DNA of 64,000 bases from Flavobacterium anseongense (GCF_021608185.1 NZ_JAKIHN010000003.1:248001-312000); one strand, 5' to 3'; positions 36,572 through 45,809 are shown, counted from the first letter of the stretch. Notes: generated from the letters alone by a model not told the origin. A program made the numbers and translations.

Positions 36572-36579
36572 CAAAAGTA
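36572..36579 (-). promoter_or_regulatory. -7 element TACTTTTG for sucA
   Basis: On the minus strand this is an exact TAnnTTTG match about 40 bp upstream of the sucA start. Confidence 0.55.
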
Positions 36580-36647
36580 CGATAAATGGATAAAATATTA
36601 ATTATTTTAGATACTTTTATCTTGTAAAAATTTAATCGAAAAAAACC

Positions 36648-37196
36648 ATGTATTACTTCAAGTTAATCGATTGCACAAAAACCGTTTTTCTATTTGTTTT
36701 TTTAACATTTACTTGCTCATTTTATGCACAGGAAAAACCCTTGCCAAAAGCTAAAACAGGTGATTTTTGGGAGCATGTTCAATTTGGTGGTGGTTTTGGT
36801 GCTTCCTTTGGCAGCGATTACACCGATATTACTATTGCACCAAGTGCTATTTATAATTTTAATGACCATTTTGCTTTTGGAGCCGGATTGCAATACAGCA
36901 ATTTGAAACAAAAACATTATTATTCTTCCAATGTTTACGGCGGAAATTTAATTGGAATATACAGCCCGATTGAAGAAATTCAGTTTTCACTAGAGTTAGC
37001 TGAAGTGAGTGTTAACAACAAATACATTGAATTAGGAGGCGATTACAAACGCAGTTTTTGGAATACCGGTTTGTTTTTTGGCGGTGGTTATCAGGAAGGC
37101 GGCGTTACTATTGGCGCTCGTTTCAACTTGCTTTTTGACAAAAAAGAAGACATTTACGGCAGTGCGTTTATGCCGTTTGTCAGAGTGTTTTTTTAG
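36648..37196 (+). CDS. Secreted beta-barrel-like protein of unknown function
   Basis: The 182-aa protein has a signal peptide (FLFVFLTFTCSFYAQ). The mature part is glycine- and aromatic-rich with repeated strands (GGGFGASFGSDYTDITIAPSAIYNF; FAFGAGLQYSN) and ends in FMPFVRVFF, suited to an outer-membrane barrel of about eight strands. From memory, relatives beside sucA are sometimes labelled alpha-ketoglutarate decarboxylase. The sequence contains no thiamine-diphosphate motif and such a label would be wrong. It is divergent from sucA and overlaps the convergent downstream gene by 4 bp. Confidence 0.75.
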   Translation: MYYFKLIDCTKTVFLFVFLTFTCSFYAQEKPLPKAKTGDFWEHVQFGGGFGASFGSDYTDITIAPSAIYNFNDHFAFGAGLQYSNLKQKHYYSSNVYGGNLIGIYSPIEEIQFSLELAEVSVNNKYIELGGDYKRSFWNTGLFFGGGYQEGGVTIGARFNLLFDKKEDIYGSAFMPFVRVFF

Positions 37197-37549
37197 AACC
37201 TATTTCGAAACCACACTTTCATCCATTCTCTTCTTAAAATCAGGAAAGCTATTTGTTCCGAAAGTTCGACAGTATCGGAACCATCAAGTTGTTTGACATT
37301 GTCTTCAGGGACATCAATGATGTATAGTAAGTTGAGTAATTCAGCGTATTTATACTGAATCAAACGATAAATTTTTTCGTGTAGCTGTACTTTAAGTTCA
37401 TGCGGCGTTGTGCCTTGCGGGAAATCTATTCCTTCGTTAGCAAAGTTGAAATCCTTATTTATTTGGTCAATTAGTTTTGAATATAAGTTTTCTTTTTCGG
37501 CTTCCGAAAGTAAATCTTCAGTAGTTGATGGTGCAATAAAACTAGACAT
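37193..37549 (-). CDS. Conserved-looking hypothetical protein next to the prenyl synthase
   Basis: The 118-aa, probably all-helical cytosolic protein has no membrane segment or signal peptide. Its start overlaps the end of the polyprenyl synthase gene by 8 bp, a strong sign of co-translation. I do not recognise a family. The C-terminal ILRREWMKVWFRNRF is strongly basic and aromatic. A role tied to isoprenoid synthesis is suggested only by the overlap. Confidence 0.7.
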   Translation of the reverse strand: MSSFIAPSTTEDLLSEAEKENLYSKLIDQINKDFNFANEGIDFPQGTTPHELKVQLHEKIYRLIQYKYAELLNLLYIIDVPEDNVKQLDGSDTVELSEQIAFLILRREWMKVWFRNRF

Positions 37550-38516
37550 TTCTACTCATTAATTTTTCTCCAAAAGCTTTCAGAATTGCTTTTTTGTCAT
37601 CACTAATATTCATTTTATCTAAAGTTTCCAACGCCTTGAAAGTATAATTTTGAATGGCTTTTTGCGTGGCTTCTGAAGCTCCGGTTTGATTGAAAATCTC
37701 TTTTACGGAATTGATTTTATCGGTATTATCATTAGGCTGAATGGAAAACAAATGCAGTAATTGTTCTTTCTCATTGGCCGATGCAAATTCGATTGCCTTC
37801 AGATATAAATAGGTTTTTTTGTTTTCGATGATATCGCCGCCAACTTGCTTTCCGAAGGTTTCCGGATTACCAAAAGCATCAAGATAATCGTCCTGCAGTT
37901 GGAACGCAATGCCTAAATTCAGACCAAAATCATAAATAGCATTTGCATTTTCTGTTGAAGTTTGGGCTACGATTGCTCCCATTTTCATAGCGGCACCAAC
38001 TAAAACGGCAGTTTTATATTCTATCATTTTGAGATATTCGGGAATCGTAACATCATCGCGTGTTTCAAAATCGACATCGTATTGTTGTCCTTCACAAACT
38101 TCTAAAGCGGTTTTACTGAATAGCTTGGCTAATTCCCTAAAAATTGTTGGTTCGTATTCTTCGAAATATTGATACGCTAAAATCAGCATGGCATCGCCCG
38201 AAAGAATTCCGGTATTGATGTTCCATTTTTCGTGTACGGTTTCGTTTCCTCTTCGCAGTGGTGCGTCATCCATAATGTCATCATGAATTAAAGAGAAATT
38301 ATGAAAAACCTCGACAGCTGTTGCCGCCGACAATGCTTTTTGACAGTCAGCATCAAAAACTTCAGCACTCATTAATGTTAAAACCGGACGCAATCTTTTT
38401 CCGCCAAGCGAAAGAATATAACGGATTGGCTCATAAAGATTTTTAGGTTCTTCCTTTAAAGCTAACGATTTGAAATGTGCTGTGACTATGTCCTGATAAT
38501 GCGATATCGCGTACAT
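37542..38516 (-). CDS. Polyprenyl (geranylgeranyl/farnesyl-type) diphosphate synthase
   Basis: The enzyme condenses isopentenyl diphosphate units into a longer prenyl diphosphate. Both aspartate-rich motifs are present: DDIMDD at residues 79-84 and DDYLD at 209-213, together with GGKRLRP near residue 39. At 324 aa it belongs to the trans-prenyltransferase family. Chain length cannot be settled, because residues upstream of the first motif (VFHNFSLIH) fit either short or medium products. It is first in a two-gene minus-strand unit. Confidence 0.9.
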   Translation of the reverse strand: MYAISHYQDIVTAHFKSLALKEEPKNLYEPIRYILSLGGKRLRPVLTLMSAEVFDADCQKALSAATAVEVFHNFSLIHDDIMDDAPLRRGNETVHEKWNINTGILSGDAMLILAYQYFEEYEPTIFRELAKLFSKTALEVCEGQQYDVDFETRDDVTIPEYLKMIEYKTAVLVGAAMKMGAIVAQTSTENANAIYDFGLNLGIAFQLQDDYLDAFGNPETFGKQVGGDIIENKKTYLYLKAIEFASANEKEQLLHLFSIQPNDNTDKINSVKEIFNQTGASEATQKAIQNYTFKALETLDKMNISDDKKAILKAFGEKLMSRNV

Positions 38517-38633
38517 AAAAATATTTTCGGCTAATTTAGGTTATTCTCTCCGCATTACAAAAGTGTCATTCCTGCCAATGTTAAATTTACGTTAATACTT
38601 TGGAAACTATTTTAGTGTTTAAAGTTTCCATAT

Positions 38634-38641
38634 TACATTTG
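38634..38641 (+). promoter_or_regulatory. -7 element TACATTTG for the tetR-efflux operon
   Basis: This exact TAnnTTTG match lies 79 bp before the tetR ATG. The leader it predicts contains the shared leader element. Confidence 0.5.
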
Positions 38642-38679
38642 CCCCATAATTTTTAGGAATCCTGAGAAGAGATTCTGAC

Positions 38680-38720
38680 CCGAGCAAAGCGAACTGACGC
38701 AGTAAATAAATTCAGAATAA
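38680..38720 (+). promoter_or_regulatory. Start-codon-abutting leader shared with the MFS gene
   Basis: CGAGCAAAGCGAACTGAC, two variable bases, CAGTAAATAAATTCAG and AATAA end at the tetR ATG. The MFS gene leader (31690-31731, opposite strand) is nearly identical. Confidence 0.65.
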
Positions 38721-39317
38721 ATGAAAGATAAAATCATCAAAAAAGCTACCGACATGTTCTTAAAGCTAGGTTTTAAGAGCGTTACGATGGATGACATTGC
38801 GTGTGAGATGTGTATTTCCAAAAAGACAATTTACAAATATTTTGGGAACAAAGAAATGTTGATTGAAGAAGGAACCGAAGTCATACACCAAAAAATTAAC
38901 GATTTGATGGAAGAAGTGGTTTCGCAAAATCACAATGCTATTGCCGAGAATTTTCAAATGCGCGAAATGTTCAAACAAATGTTTCAGTCATTTGACCATT
39001 CTCCGGCGTATCAGCTTAAAAAGCATTACCCTGAAATTTACGAAAAGATGGCTTGTAATAAAATAGAAGATTGTAGTCAGATGTTTCGTCAGAATATTGA
39101 AAAGGGAATTGCCGAAGGCTTATACCGAAAAGACACCGATGTTGAAGCTGCCGTAAAATTTTATTACACACTTATTTTTTCTATCAACGAAAATACGATG
39201 ATGGAAAAAGACGCATACGAACTCGAAGCCAAAGCACTCGAATACCATACACGAGCAATTGCAACTCCGGAAGGAATTATAGAACTAGAAAAACAAATAA
39301 AAATTCACCATACTTAA
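38721..39317 (+). CDS. TetR/AcrR-family transcriptional regulator
   Basis: The 198-aa protein has an N-terminal TetR helix-turn-helix (about residues 22-45, VTMDDIACEMCISKKTIYKYFGNKEML) and an all-helical ligand-binding domain. It is the first gene of an operon with an outer-membrane factor, an adaptor and an RND pump. It therefore most likely represses its own efflux operon until an inducer binds. Start and length are typical. It begins directly after the leader element shared with the MFS gene. Confidence 0.9.
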   Translation: MKDKIIKKATDMFLKLGFKSVTMDDIACEMCISKKTIYKYFGNKEMLIEEGTEVIHQKINDLMEEVVSQNHNAIAENFQMREMFKQMFQSFDHSPAYQLKKHYPEIYEKMACNKIEDCSQMFRQNIEKGIAEGLYRKDTDVEAAVKFYYTLIFSINENTMMEKDAYELEAKALEYHTRAIATPEGIIELEKQIKIHHT

Positions 39318-39326
39318 TTATCATCC

Positions 39327-40670
39327 ATGAAAAACAAATTTATACTAACCTTTTTAATGCTTGTAACTGTTTTACAAGCACAGGACAAAAAAGAAACCTA
39401 TTCTTTTAGTCTGCAACAAGCCATCAATCATGCCTTGGAGCATAACTATTCGGCCATCAATGCCAATCGAGATATTGAAGCGGCCAAAAAGAAAAAATGG
39501 GAAACTACAACAATAGGCTTGCCACAAATCAATGCCGGTTTAGATTATCTGAACACATTTGAATTCACTAAACAAGGCGTTAGCGGTGGCGGCCCTTTTG
39601 GAGGAACTCCGGGTGAAATTTCAACCTTTGCCTTTGGAACTAAACAAACCATGGTTGGAAAAGCATCGCTTACACAATTAATTTTTGACGGTTCTTATTT
39701 GGTTGGATTACAATCGGCTAAAACCTATTTGAAAATTTCTGAAAACGCCAAAATAAAAACCAATCAGGAATTAAAAGAAATTGTAACCAATTCCTATGGA
39801 AATGTATTGTTGGCACAGGAAAGTGTTTTGATTCTGGAAAAGAACAAAGCCATTTTAGAGAAAACACTAAACGATACCAAAGAAGTTTTTAAAAACGGTC
39901 TTATTGAAGAAGAAAATGTAGAACAATTGCAGTTAACATTGTCATCGGTTAAAAGTGCTTTGGAATATTCTAATCGAATGAAAACCATTTCAACTAATAT
40001 GCTAAAACTGGTTTTAGGCATTGATTTAGAAGAACAGTTAATATTGACCGATAATCTAAACTCGTTAACTCAAAACAATTTTGACCTGGCGCTATTGAAA
40101 GAAGATTTTAATGTTACCAATAACATTGATTATCAAATTGGTCAAAACGTGCAGGAGTCAAAAAGATTGATGATGCTGTATGAAAAAAGCAAAGCCTTAC
40201 CATCACTTGGTGCTGCGTTTAACTTTGGTTACAATTCATTTGCCAACGAATTTACATTTGCCAACGGAGACCAAAAATGGAATAACTTTTCAAATCTTGG
40301 TGTGAGTTTAAATGTGCCGATATTTAGCAGTCTTGGAAGAAGTGCCAAAACACAACAAGCCAAAATTGCTTTGGAACAATCGAAAACACAACTAAAAGAA
40401 ACCGAGCAAAAATTAAAGCTTCAATTTGAAAGTGCGAAAAGCGACTATGAATATAGCTTGGATCAATATGCTACTGCAAAAGACAATTTGAGTTTGGCAG
40501 AACGCATCGAAAACAAACAGCAAATCAAATTCCGTGAAGGACTTTCTTCAAGTTTTGATTTTACCGAAGCCCAACAACAATTATATTCAAAACAACAGGA
40601 CTACCTAAAATCAATGGTAGAAGTCATCAACAAAAAAGCAACTTTAGAAAAATTATTAAATAAAAACTAA
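39327..40670 (+). CDS. TolC-family outer-membrane efflux channel
   Basis: The 447-aa protein has a signal peptide (FILTFLMLVTVLQAQ) and two repeated helical-barrel halves (OEP domains). Long coiled-coil stretches rich in Lys/Glu/Gln (KLKLQFESAKSDYEYSLDQYATAKDNLSLAERIENK) are typical of TolC proteins. It would form the outer-membrane exit duct of the pump encoded by the next two genes. It starts 9 bp after tetR and ends 10 bp before the adaptor gene. Confidence 0.93.
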   Translation: MKNKFILTFLMLVTVLQAQDKKETYSFSLQQAINHALEHNYSAINANRDIEAAKKKKWETTTIGLPQINAGLDYLNTFEFTKQGVSGGGPFGGTPGEISTFAFGTKQTMVGKASLTQLIFDGSYLVGLQSAKTYLKISENAKIKTNQELKEIVTNSYGNVLLAQESVLILEKNKAILEKTLNDTKEVFKNGLIEEENVEQLQLTLSSVKSALEYSNRMKTISTNMLKLVLGIDLEEQLILTDNLNSLTQNNFDLALLKEDFNVTNNIDYQIGQNVQESKRLMMLYEKSKALPSLGAAFNFGYNSFANEFTFANGDQKWNNFSNLGVSLNVPIFSSLGRSAKTQQAKIALEQSKTQLKETEQKLKLQFESAKSDYEYSLDQYATAKDNLSLAERIENKQQIKFREGLSSSFDFTEAQQQLYSKQQDYLKSMVEVINKKATLEKLLNKN

Positions 40671-40680
40671 CCCTATACAA

Positions 40681-41820
40681 ATGAAGAAAATAATCATATT
40701 ATCCGTATTATCTATCGTTCTTCTTTCCTGCTCAAATACAGCAAAGACAGACAATATTGACGATTTAATCAGCGCTAAAAACGTAAAAGCATTAAACGAA
40801 AAGAAAACAGCACTACAGGCTGATATTGCTAAAATTGAAAGCGCTTTAGCTACTTTAGATGTTAAAAAAGAAGAAGCTTTGGTTTCTGTTTTAACATTAA
40901 AAGACACCATTTTTAATCACTATCTTGACATTCAGGGAAATGTAAACACCAAAGAAAATATCTTGGTTCAACCTGAATTCAGCGGAACATTGACATCATT
41001 AACAGTCAAAGCCGGAGACCGAGTTTCGAGAGGACAAATTCTGGGTAGAGTTGATGATGGTGGGTTGAGTCAACAATTGGCAAGTGCCCAAAATCAATAC
41101 AGTTTAGCCAAAACAACTTTCGAAAGACAAAAGAATCTTTGGGATAAAAAAATCGGTTCTGAAATTCAGTATTTACAAGCTCAAACACAAATGGTTTCGG
41201 CTCAAAAAGCCGTTGCTCAAATAAATGCACAATTGGCAAGAACGGTTATTCGCGCTCCTTTTTCGGGAACAATCGATGAAGTTTTTGCTGAAAAAGGTCA
41301 GGTTGTTGCCCCGAGCGCTACGGGTTTAATGCGTATTGTAAACCTTGGAAATATGTATGTGTCAACTTCTGTTCCTGAAACTTATATCGGGAAATTGAGA
41401 CTTGGTGATCAGGTTGATGTTTATCTCAGTTCACTAGGAAAAACCTATAAAGGGAAAGTGCGTCAGGTTGGAAGTTATATCAATCCAAACAACCGAACTT
41501 TTGGTATCGAAGTTAGCGTTCCAAACCCTGAAAACTTGTTGCGTCCAAACCAAGTTGCCAAACTTAAAATTACAGATTACACAAGCAAAAATGCTATTGT
41601 TGTTCCAACAGGTGTGATTCAGGAAGACGGAAAAGGCGACCAATATGTTTATGTGGTTGAAGGAAGTAACGGCAAAACCGGAACAGCCAAAAAAGTGGTT
41701 GTCAAGGTTGGTAAATCATCTGATAACGTTACCGAAATTTTAAGCGGTTTGTCTGCCAATGACATTATCGTAACAGAAGGTGCGAATACTATTTCTGAAG
41801 GAATGAAGTTGAATTTCTAA
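40681..41820 (+). CDS. RND efflux periplasmic adaptor (membrane fusion protein)
   Basis: The 379-aa protein has a lipoprotein-type signal (SIVLLSCSNT, cysteine about residue 15). A coiled-coil segment (residues 35-65), a lipoyl/barrel-sandwich domain (ILVQPEFSGTLTSLTVKAGDRVSRGQILGRVD), an alpha-hairpin and the second lipoyl half (RTVIRAPFSGTIDEVFAEKGQVV) follow. The C-terminal beta-barrel and membrane-proximal domains complete it. It links the TolC-like channel to the RND permease encoded 87 bp downstream. Confidence 0.94.
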   Translation: MKKIIILSVLSIVLLSCSNTAKTDNIDDLISAKNVKALNEKKTALQADIAKIESALATLDVKKEEALVSVLTLKDTIFNHYLDIQGNVNTKENILVQPEFSGTLTSLTVKAGDRVSRGQILGRVDDGGLSQQLASAQNQYSLAKTTFERQKNLWDKKIGSEIQYLQAQTQMVSAQKAVAQINAQLARTVIRAPFSGTIDEVFAEKGQVVAPSATGLMRIVNLGNMYVSTSVPETYIGKLRLGDQVDVYLSSLGKTYKGKVRQVGSYINPNNRTFGIEVSVPNPENLLRPNQVAKLKITDYTSKNAIVVPTGVIQEDGKGDQYVYVVEGSNGKTGTAKKVVVKVGKSSDNVTEILSGLSANDIIVTEGANTISEGMKLNF

Positions 41821-41824
41821 AACC

Positions 41825-41899
41825 GTTGTAAGTTCTAGGTTTTAAGTTCCAGATTGTTTCCAATCTTTAACTTATAACTCATAACTTATAACTCATAAC
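41825..41899. repeat. Reiterated-word inverted repeat before the RND permease gene
   Basis: The left arm (41825-41856) contains GTAAGTTCTAGGTTTTAAG-type words. The right arm (41861-41899) contains AACTTATAACTCAT words. By eye 25 of 32 aligned positions are complementary. The arms are 4 nt apart. The right arm has no G and ends 8 nt before the ATG, inside an otherwise tight operon. Confidence 0.8.
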
Positions 41900-41907
41900 T
41901 ATAAAAA

Positions 41908-44900
41908 ATGAGCCATCAAAGTAAAGAATTCAGTATATCAAGTTGGGCAATAGAAAACCGCGTTACGGTTTATATTTTTACCCTGCTTATCGTTGTGACC
42001 GGATTAATTTCCTATATCACGATGCCAAGAGAAGATTTCCCGGAAATCATCGAAAACAAAGTCTACATTTCATCAGTTTTCCCAGGGAATTCATCAGAAG
42101 ACGTTGAAAAGTTAATCATCAAACCACTCGAAAAAGAAATCAAAAACATAAGTGGTGTTGAAAAAGTTACAGCTAATTCATATCAAGATTACGGGATGAT
42201 TATCGCCGAATTTTCGGATGATGTTTCTATTGAAGAAGCCAAAACTAAAATTAAAGATAAAGTTGACATTGTTAAAGCCGATACCGATTGGCCAAACTTA
42301 GACAACGGAAGTAAAGTGGAACCTAATGTGTTTGAATTAAACATTTCGGAAGAAGTGCCTATTTTGAATATCAATTTAAAAGGGAATTATACCACACAGC
42401 AACTAAAAGATTATGGTAAAAAACTGCAGGATGACATAGAGGAAATTCCGGAAGTAAAGAAAGTAGACATCCTGGGTGTTGATGACAAAGAAGTTGAAAT
42501 CGCGGTAGATATCTTCAAAATGACCGCTGCTCAAGTTTCGTTTGACGACATTCAAAATGCCGTAAAATATGAAAACATGACTATTTCGGGTGGGAATTTA
42601 ATTTCTCAAGGTTCCAGAAATAACATTCGTGTAATAGGAGAAATTAAAGACCCAATGGAACTGGAGAACATCATTGTAAAGCACAATGGTGGAACTGTTT
42701 ATTTAAAAGATATTGCCAAAGTATCATTTAAAGAAAAAGAAAAAACAACCTATGCCCGCGAAAAAGGAAATGAAGTAGTAATGCTCAACGTAAAAAAACG
42801 TTCGGGTCAAAACATGATTTCGGCTATTGATCAGGTAAAAGAAAAAATTGAAGCCGCACACGAGAATTATTTGCCAAAAGATTTAAAAGTAGAATTGACT
42901 AACGACCAATCTTCTCGAGTAGAACATCAGGTAGATGAATTATCCAACCACATCATTTTTGGTATCGTACTGGTAATGATTGTATTGATGTTTACCATGG
43001 GATTGCGTAACTCGCTATTTGTGGGCGCGGCCATTCCGCTATCGATGATGATTGCCTTTACATTATTAGCAGCATTTGGAAAAACATTAAATACTATGGT
43101 GCTTTTCGGATTGGTAATGGGATTAGGATTGTTAGTTGATGACGGAATTGTGGTGGTTGACAACGTATTTGCCAACATGAAAAAAGGAATGTCTCGAATA
43201 CAAGCTTCCAAAATTGGTATTGGTGAAATTGCATGGCCGGTTATTTCTTCTACTGCAACTACTTTGATGGCGTTTTTACCTTTTGCCTTATGGCCCGGAA
43301 CTATGGGAAAATTCATGATTTATTTCCCGATAACGCTTACGGTTACTTTGACGGCTTCCTTATTTGTAGCGATGGTTATCAATGCTGCTATGACCGGTGG
43401 TTCTATGGACATTGAAGATAAAAACGTTTCTAAGAAATCTGTCAAAAAATACACGATCATCTTTACAGTTGTTGGTATTTTGTTTGCTGTTCTCGGAAAC
43501 TCACACGTTTACGACAATAAATTATTGCGTGGTATTGGACATTTAGCCATTATCTCTCTAGGACTAATGTGGTTGTACAGAGTTAAAATGTACCAATGGA
43601 CGCAAGATTTTCAACACAGTTTTTTTCCGGCATTAGAGGAAAAATACAAGCTCTTTTTAGGAAAAATTTTAACCGGAAAAAGAGCTTGGTATGCACTTGT
43701 AGGGATAATTGGAATGCTTTTCTTATCAATTATACTTTTGGGGGTTTTCCCAAGAAAAGTATTATTCTTCCCGGATAATACGCCAAGACAAGTCATCACT
43801 TATATTGAATATCCTCAGGGAACCGATATCGAAAAAACCAATAAGGCTACTTTGTTTGTTGAGAAACAAATCATCGATATCATGAAAAAGTATATCGACC
43901 CAAAAACGAATGAAAACTATTTAGCCGAGAGTATTGTATCTCAAGTGGGTGTCGGTGCCGGAAATCCAAATGTAGATGCCGGTTCTGCTAATGAAACCCC
44001 ATTCAAAGGAAAAGTGACAGTAAACTTCACCGAATTTAAATTCAGAAGAGGGGTTAATACGTCTGATGTATTAGAAGAAATTCGAGGTCGTGTGAAGGGA
44101 ATAGCCGGTGCTAAAGTGACCGTCGAAAAAGATGCCAACGGACCACCCGCCGGTTATCCTATTAGCGTTCAGTTAACTGGTGCTCCGGGTGCCAATTATG
44201 ATGTGATGCTGAAAGAGGCGGACAAAATGATTGCCTATATTGACTCTAAAAAAATTCCGGGTATCGAAAGGCTTAATGTTGATGTAAATAAAGAAAGTCC
44301 CGAATTGGAAGTAAAAGTTGACCGTGTTAACGCAGGAAGTTTAGGTGTTTCTACAGGACAATTAGGATTCAATTTGCGTCGTTCTGTCTATGGTCAGGAA
44401 ATCTCAACTTTTAAGGAAGGTGATGACGATTACAACATTGTGGTTCGTATGCAGGAAGACCAACGCAAAAATGAAAATGTGTTGTTCAATCAATCGTTGA
44501 CATTTAGAAATCAAGCAAATGGTCAAATAATGCAAGTGCCTATTTCGGCTGTTTCCCATACTGAGAAAACAAATACCTATAATCAAATTAAACGAAAAGA
44601 TTACAAACGAATAATGACAATTTATTCTAACGTTTTAACCGGTTATAATGGGGATGAAATCACTAAACAAATTGCTTCTGAGTTAAAAGGTTACGAATTG
44701 CCAAAGGGAATCACTTACTCGTTCTCGGGTGTACAGGAAGAACAAGGGAAAAACCAAAGCTTTTTGATGCTTGCCCTGTTCCTGGCAATGGCCGGAATTA
44801 CGATTATAATTGTACTTCAGTTCAACTCGGTTTCGAAGACGATTGTAATTTTATTTACGGTATTGTTGAGTTTTAGTGGTGTTTTCTATGGCTACGTCAT

Positions 44901-45393
44901 TGCCGGAATGGATTTCGTTGTCCTGATGACCATGATGGGAATTATTTCCCTGGCTGGAATTGTGGTGAAAAACGGAATTGTATTAATGGATTTCTTTGTA
45001 TTGCTTTTAGATAAAAAAGTTGCCGACAAAGGTGTTGAATCGCACAACGACTTATCGCTTGACGAAATAAAAGCCATAATTATCGAAAGTGGAAAATCGC
45101 GTTTACGTCCGGTTTTATTAACGGCGTTGACGGCAGTTTTGGGATTGATTCCGTTAGCCATCGGATTAAACTTTGACTTCTTCGGATTGATAACCGATTT
45201 GAATCCGCACTTATATATGGGTGGTGATAATGTTATCTTCTGGTCGCCATTGGCATGGACCATTATCTTCGGATTGACTTATGCAACTGTACTGACTTTA
45301 GTAATGGTTCCGGTAATGTTCTATTTAGTGAAACGAGTGAAATATTGGTTACGCGACAAAAGAAATGCAGGAAGAGAATTGGAAGAAGCTTAA
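41908..45393 (+). CDS. RND-family efflux permease
   Basis: The 1161-aa inner-membrane pump has the AcrB-type layout: a first helix near residue 25, a large periplasmic loop, helices 2-6, a second loop, and helices 8-12. The proton-relay acidic pair in helix 4 is LGLLVDDGIVVVDNVF. It is about 100 residues longer than classical AcrB. The extra length is largely between the halves and in the last membrane block (FFGLITDLNPHLYMGGDNVIFWSP). Substrates cannot be named. It completes the tetR-tolC-adaptor-permease operon and is followed by a strong terminator. Confidence 0.94.
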   Translation: MSHQSKEFSISSWAIENRVTVYIFTLLIVVTGLISYITMPREDFPEIIENKVYISSVFPGNSSEDVEKLIIKPLEKEIKNISGVEKVTANSYQDYGMIIAEFSDDVSIEEAKTKIKDKVDIVKADTDWPNLDNGSKVEPNVFELNISEEVPILNINLKGNYTTQQLKDYGKKLQDDIEEIPEVKKVDILGVDDKEVEIAVDIFKMTAAQVSFDDIQNAVKYENMTISGGNLISQGSRNNIRVIGEIKDPMELENIIVKHNGGTVYLKDIAKVSFKEKEKTTYAREKGNEVVMLNVKKRSGQNMISAIDQVKEKIEAAHENYLPKDLKVELTNDQSSRVEHQVDELSNHIIFGIVLVMIVLMFTMGLRNSLFVGAAIPLSMMIAFTLLAAFGKTLNTMVLFGLVMGLGLLVDDGIVVVDNVFANMKKGMSRIQASKIGIGEIAWPVISSTATTLMAFLPFALWPGTMGKFMIYFPITLTVTLTASLFVAMVINAAMTGGSMDIEDKNVSKKSVKKYTIIFTVVGILFAVLGNSHVYDNKLLRGIGHLAIISLGLMWLYRVKMYQWTQDFQHSFFPALEEKYKLFLGKILTGKRAWYALVGIIGMLFLSIILLGVFPRKVLFFPDNTPRQVITYIEYPQGTDIEKTNKATLFVEKQIIDIMKKYIDPKTNENYLAESIVSQVGVGAGNPNVDAGSANETPFKGKVTVNFTEFKFRRGVNTSDVLEEIRGRVKGIAGAKVTVEKDANGPPAGYPISVQLTGAPGANYDVMLKEADKMIAYIDSKKIPGIERLNVDVNKESPELEVKVDRVNAGSLGVSTGQLGFNLRRSVYGQEISTFKEGDDDYNIVVRMQEDQRKNENVLFNQSLTFRNQANGQIMQVPISAVSHTEKTNTYNQIKRKDYKRIMTIYSNVLTGYNGDEITKQIASELKGYELPKGITYSFSGVQEEQGKNQSFLMLALFLAMAGITIIIVLQFNSVSKTIVILFTVLLSFSGVFYGYVIAGMDFVVLMTMMGIISLAGIVVKNGIVLMDFFVLLLDKKVADKGVESHNDLSLDEIKAIIIESGKSRLRPVLLTALTAVLGLIPLAIGLNFDFFGLITDLNPHLYMGGDNVIFWSPLAWTIIFGLTYATVLTLVMVPVMFYLVKRVKYWLRDKRNAGRELEEA

Positions 45394-45411
45394 TCTTCGA
45401 CAACTATAAAT

Positions 45412-45443
45412 AAAAAAGGGAACTCAATTTGAGTTCCCTTTTT
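45412..45443. terminator. Bidirectional terminator between the RND operon and the MORN gene
   Basis: A near-perfect palindrome (AAAAAGGGAACTCAA and its complement, centre at 45428) has an A-run on the left and a T-run on the right. It serves both convergent genes. Confidence 0.85.
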
Positions 45444-45464
45444 GCATTATAAACAATTACCTTT

Positions 45465-45809
45465 TTAATTTTTAGCAAGAGCATCTTGTTTCCAAGATTT
45501 TACTTTGGCCACTCTGCTGTTTGAATAATCAACTTCGCTAAGTGATTTGTCATTCCAGAAAAACCATTTCCCGGTTTTTTCTCCATTAGTATATTCACCC
45601 ATTGATTTTTTATTCCCATTAGTATCATAAGCAACCCAACTTCCTTCCAATTTGCCATCTTTAAAATGACCTTGTTGTTGGATTTGTCCATTATCATAGT
45701 AGTAAGTAGCTTTTACTAAATTCCCTTCTTGTTCCAAAAATGGTTTCTCAGTTTGCGCAAAAGTCAATGCCGAGATTGCTAAAGCACCTAAAATTAATAT
45801 CTTTTTCAT
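45465..45809 (-). CDS. Secreted MORN-repeat/YwqK-like protein
   Basis: Translation from the ATG at 45809 gives 114 aa with a signal peptide (MKKILILGALAISALTFAQ). Three MORN-type repeats follow (YYYDNGQIQQQGHFKDGKLEGSW, YDTNGNKKSMGEYTNGEKTGKWF, and a partial third). The frame is open to an ATG at 45887, but that adds 26 unlikely residues and hides the signal peptide. YwqK is sometimes annotated as an antitoxin, but no toxin gene is adjacent and a periplasmic or surface role is more likely. Confidence 0.82.
   Translation of the reverse strand: MKKILILGALAISALTFAQTEKPFLEQEGNLVKATYYYDNGQIQQQGHFKDGKLEGSWVAYDTNGNKKSMGEYTNGEKTGKWFFWNDKSLSEVDYSNSRVAKVKSWKQDALAKN

Noticed and set aside
45465..45809. 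Toxin-antitoxin assignment for the YwqK-like protein
   Set aside because: It has a signal peptide and no adjacent toxin gene; MORN repeats alone do not support an antitoxin role.
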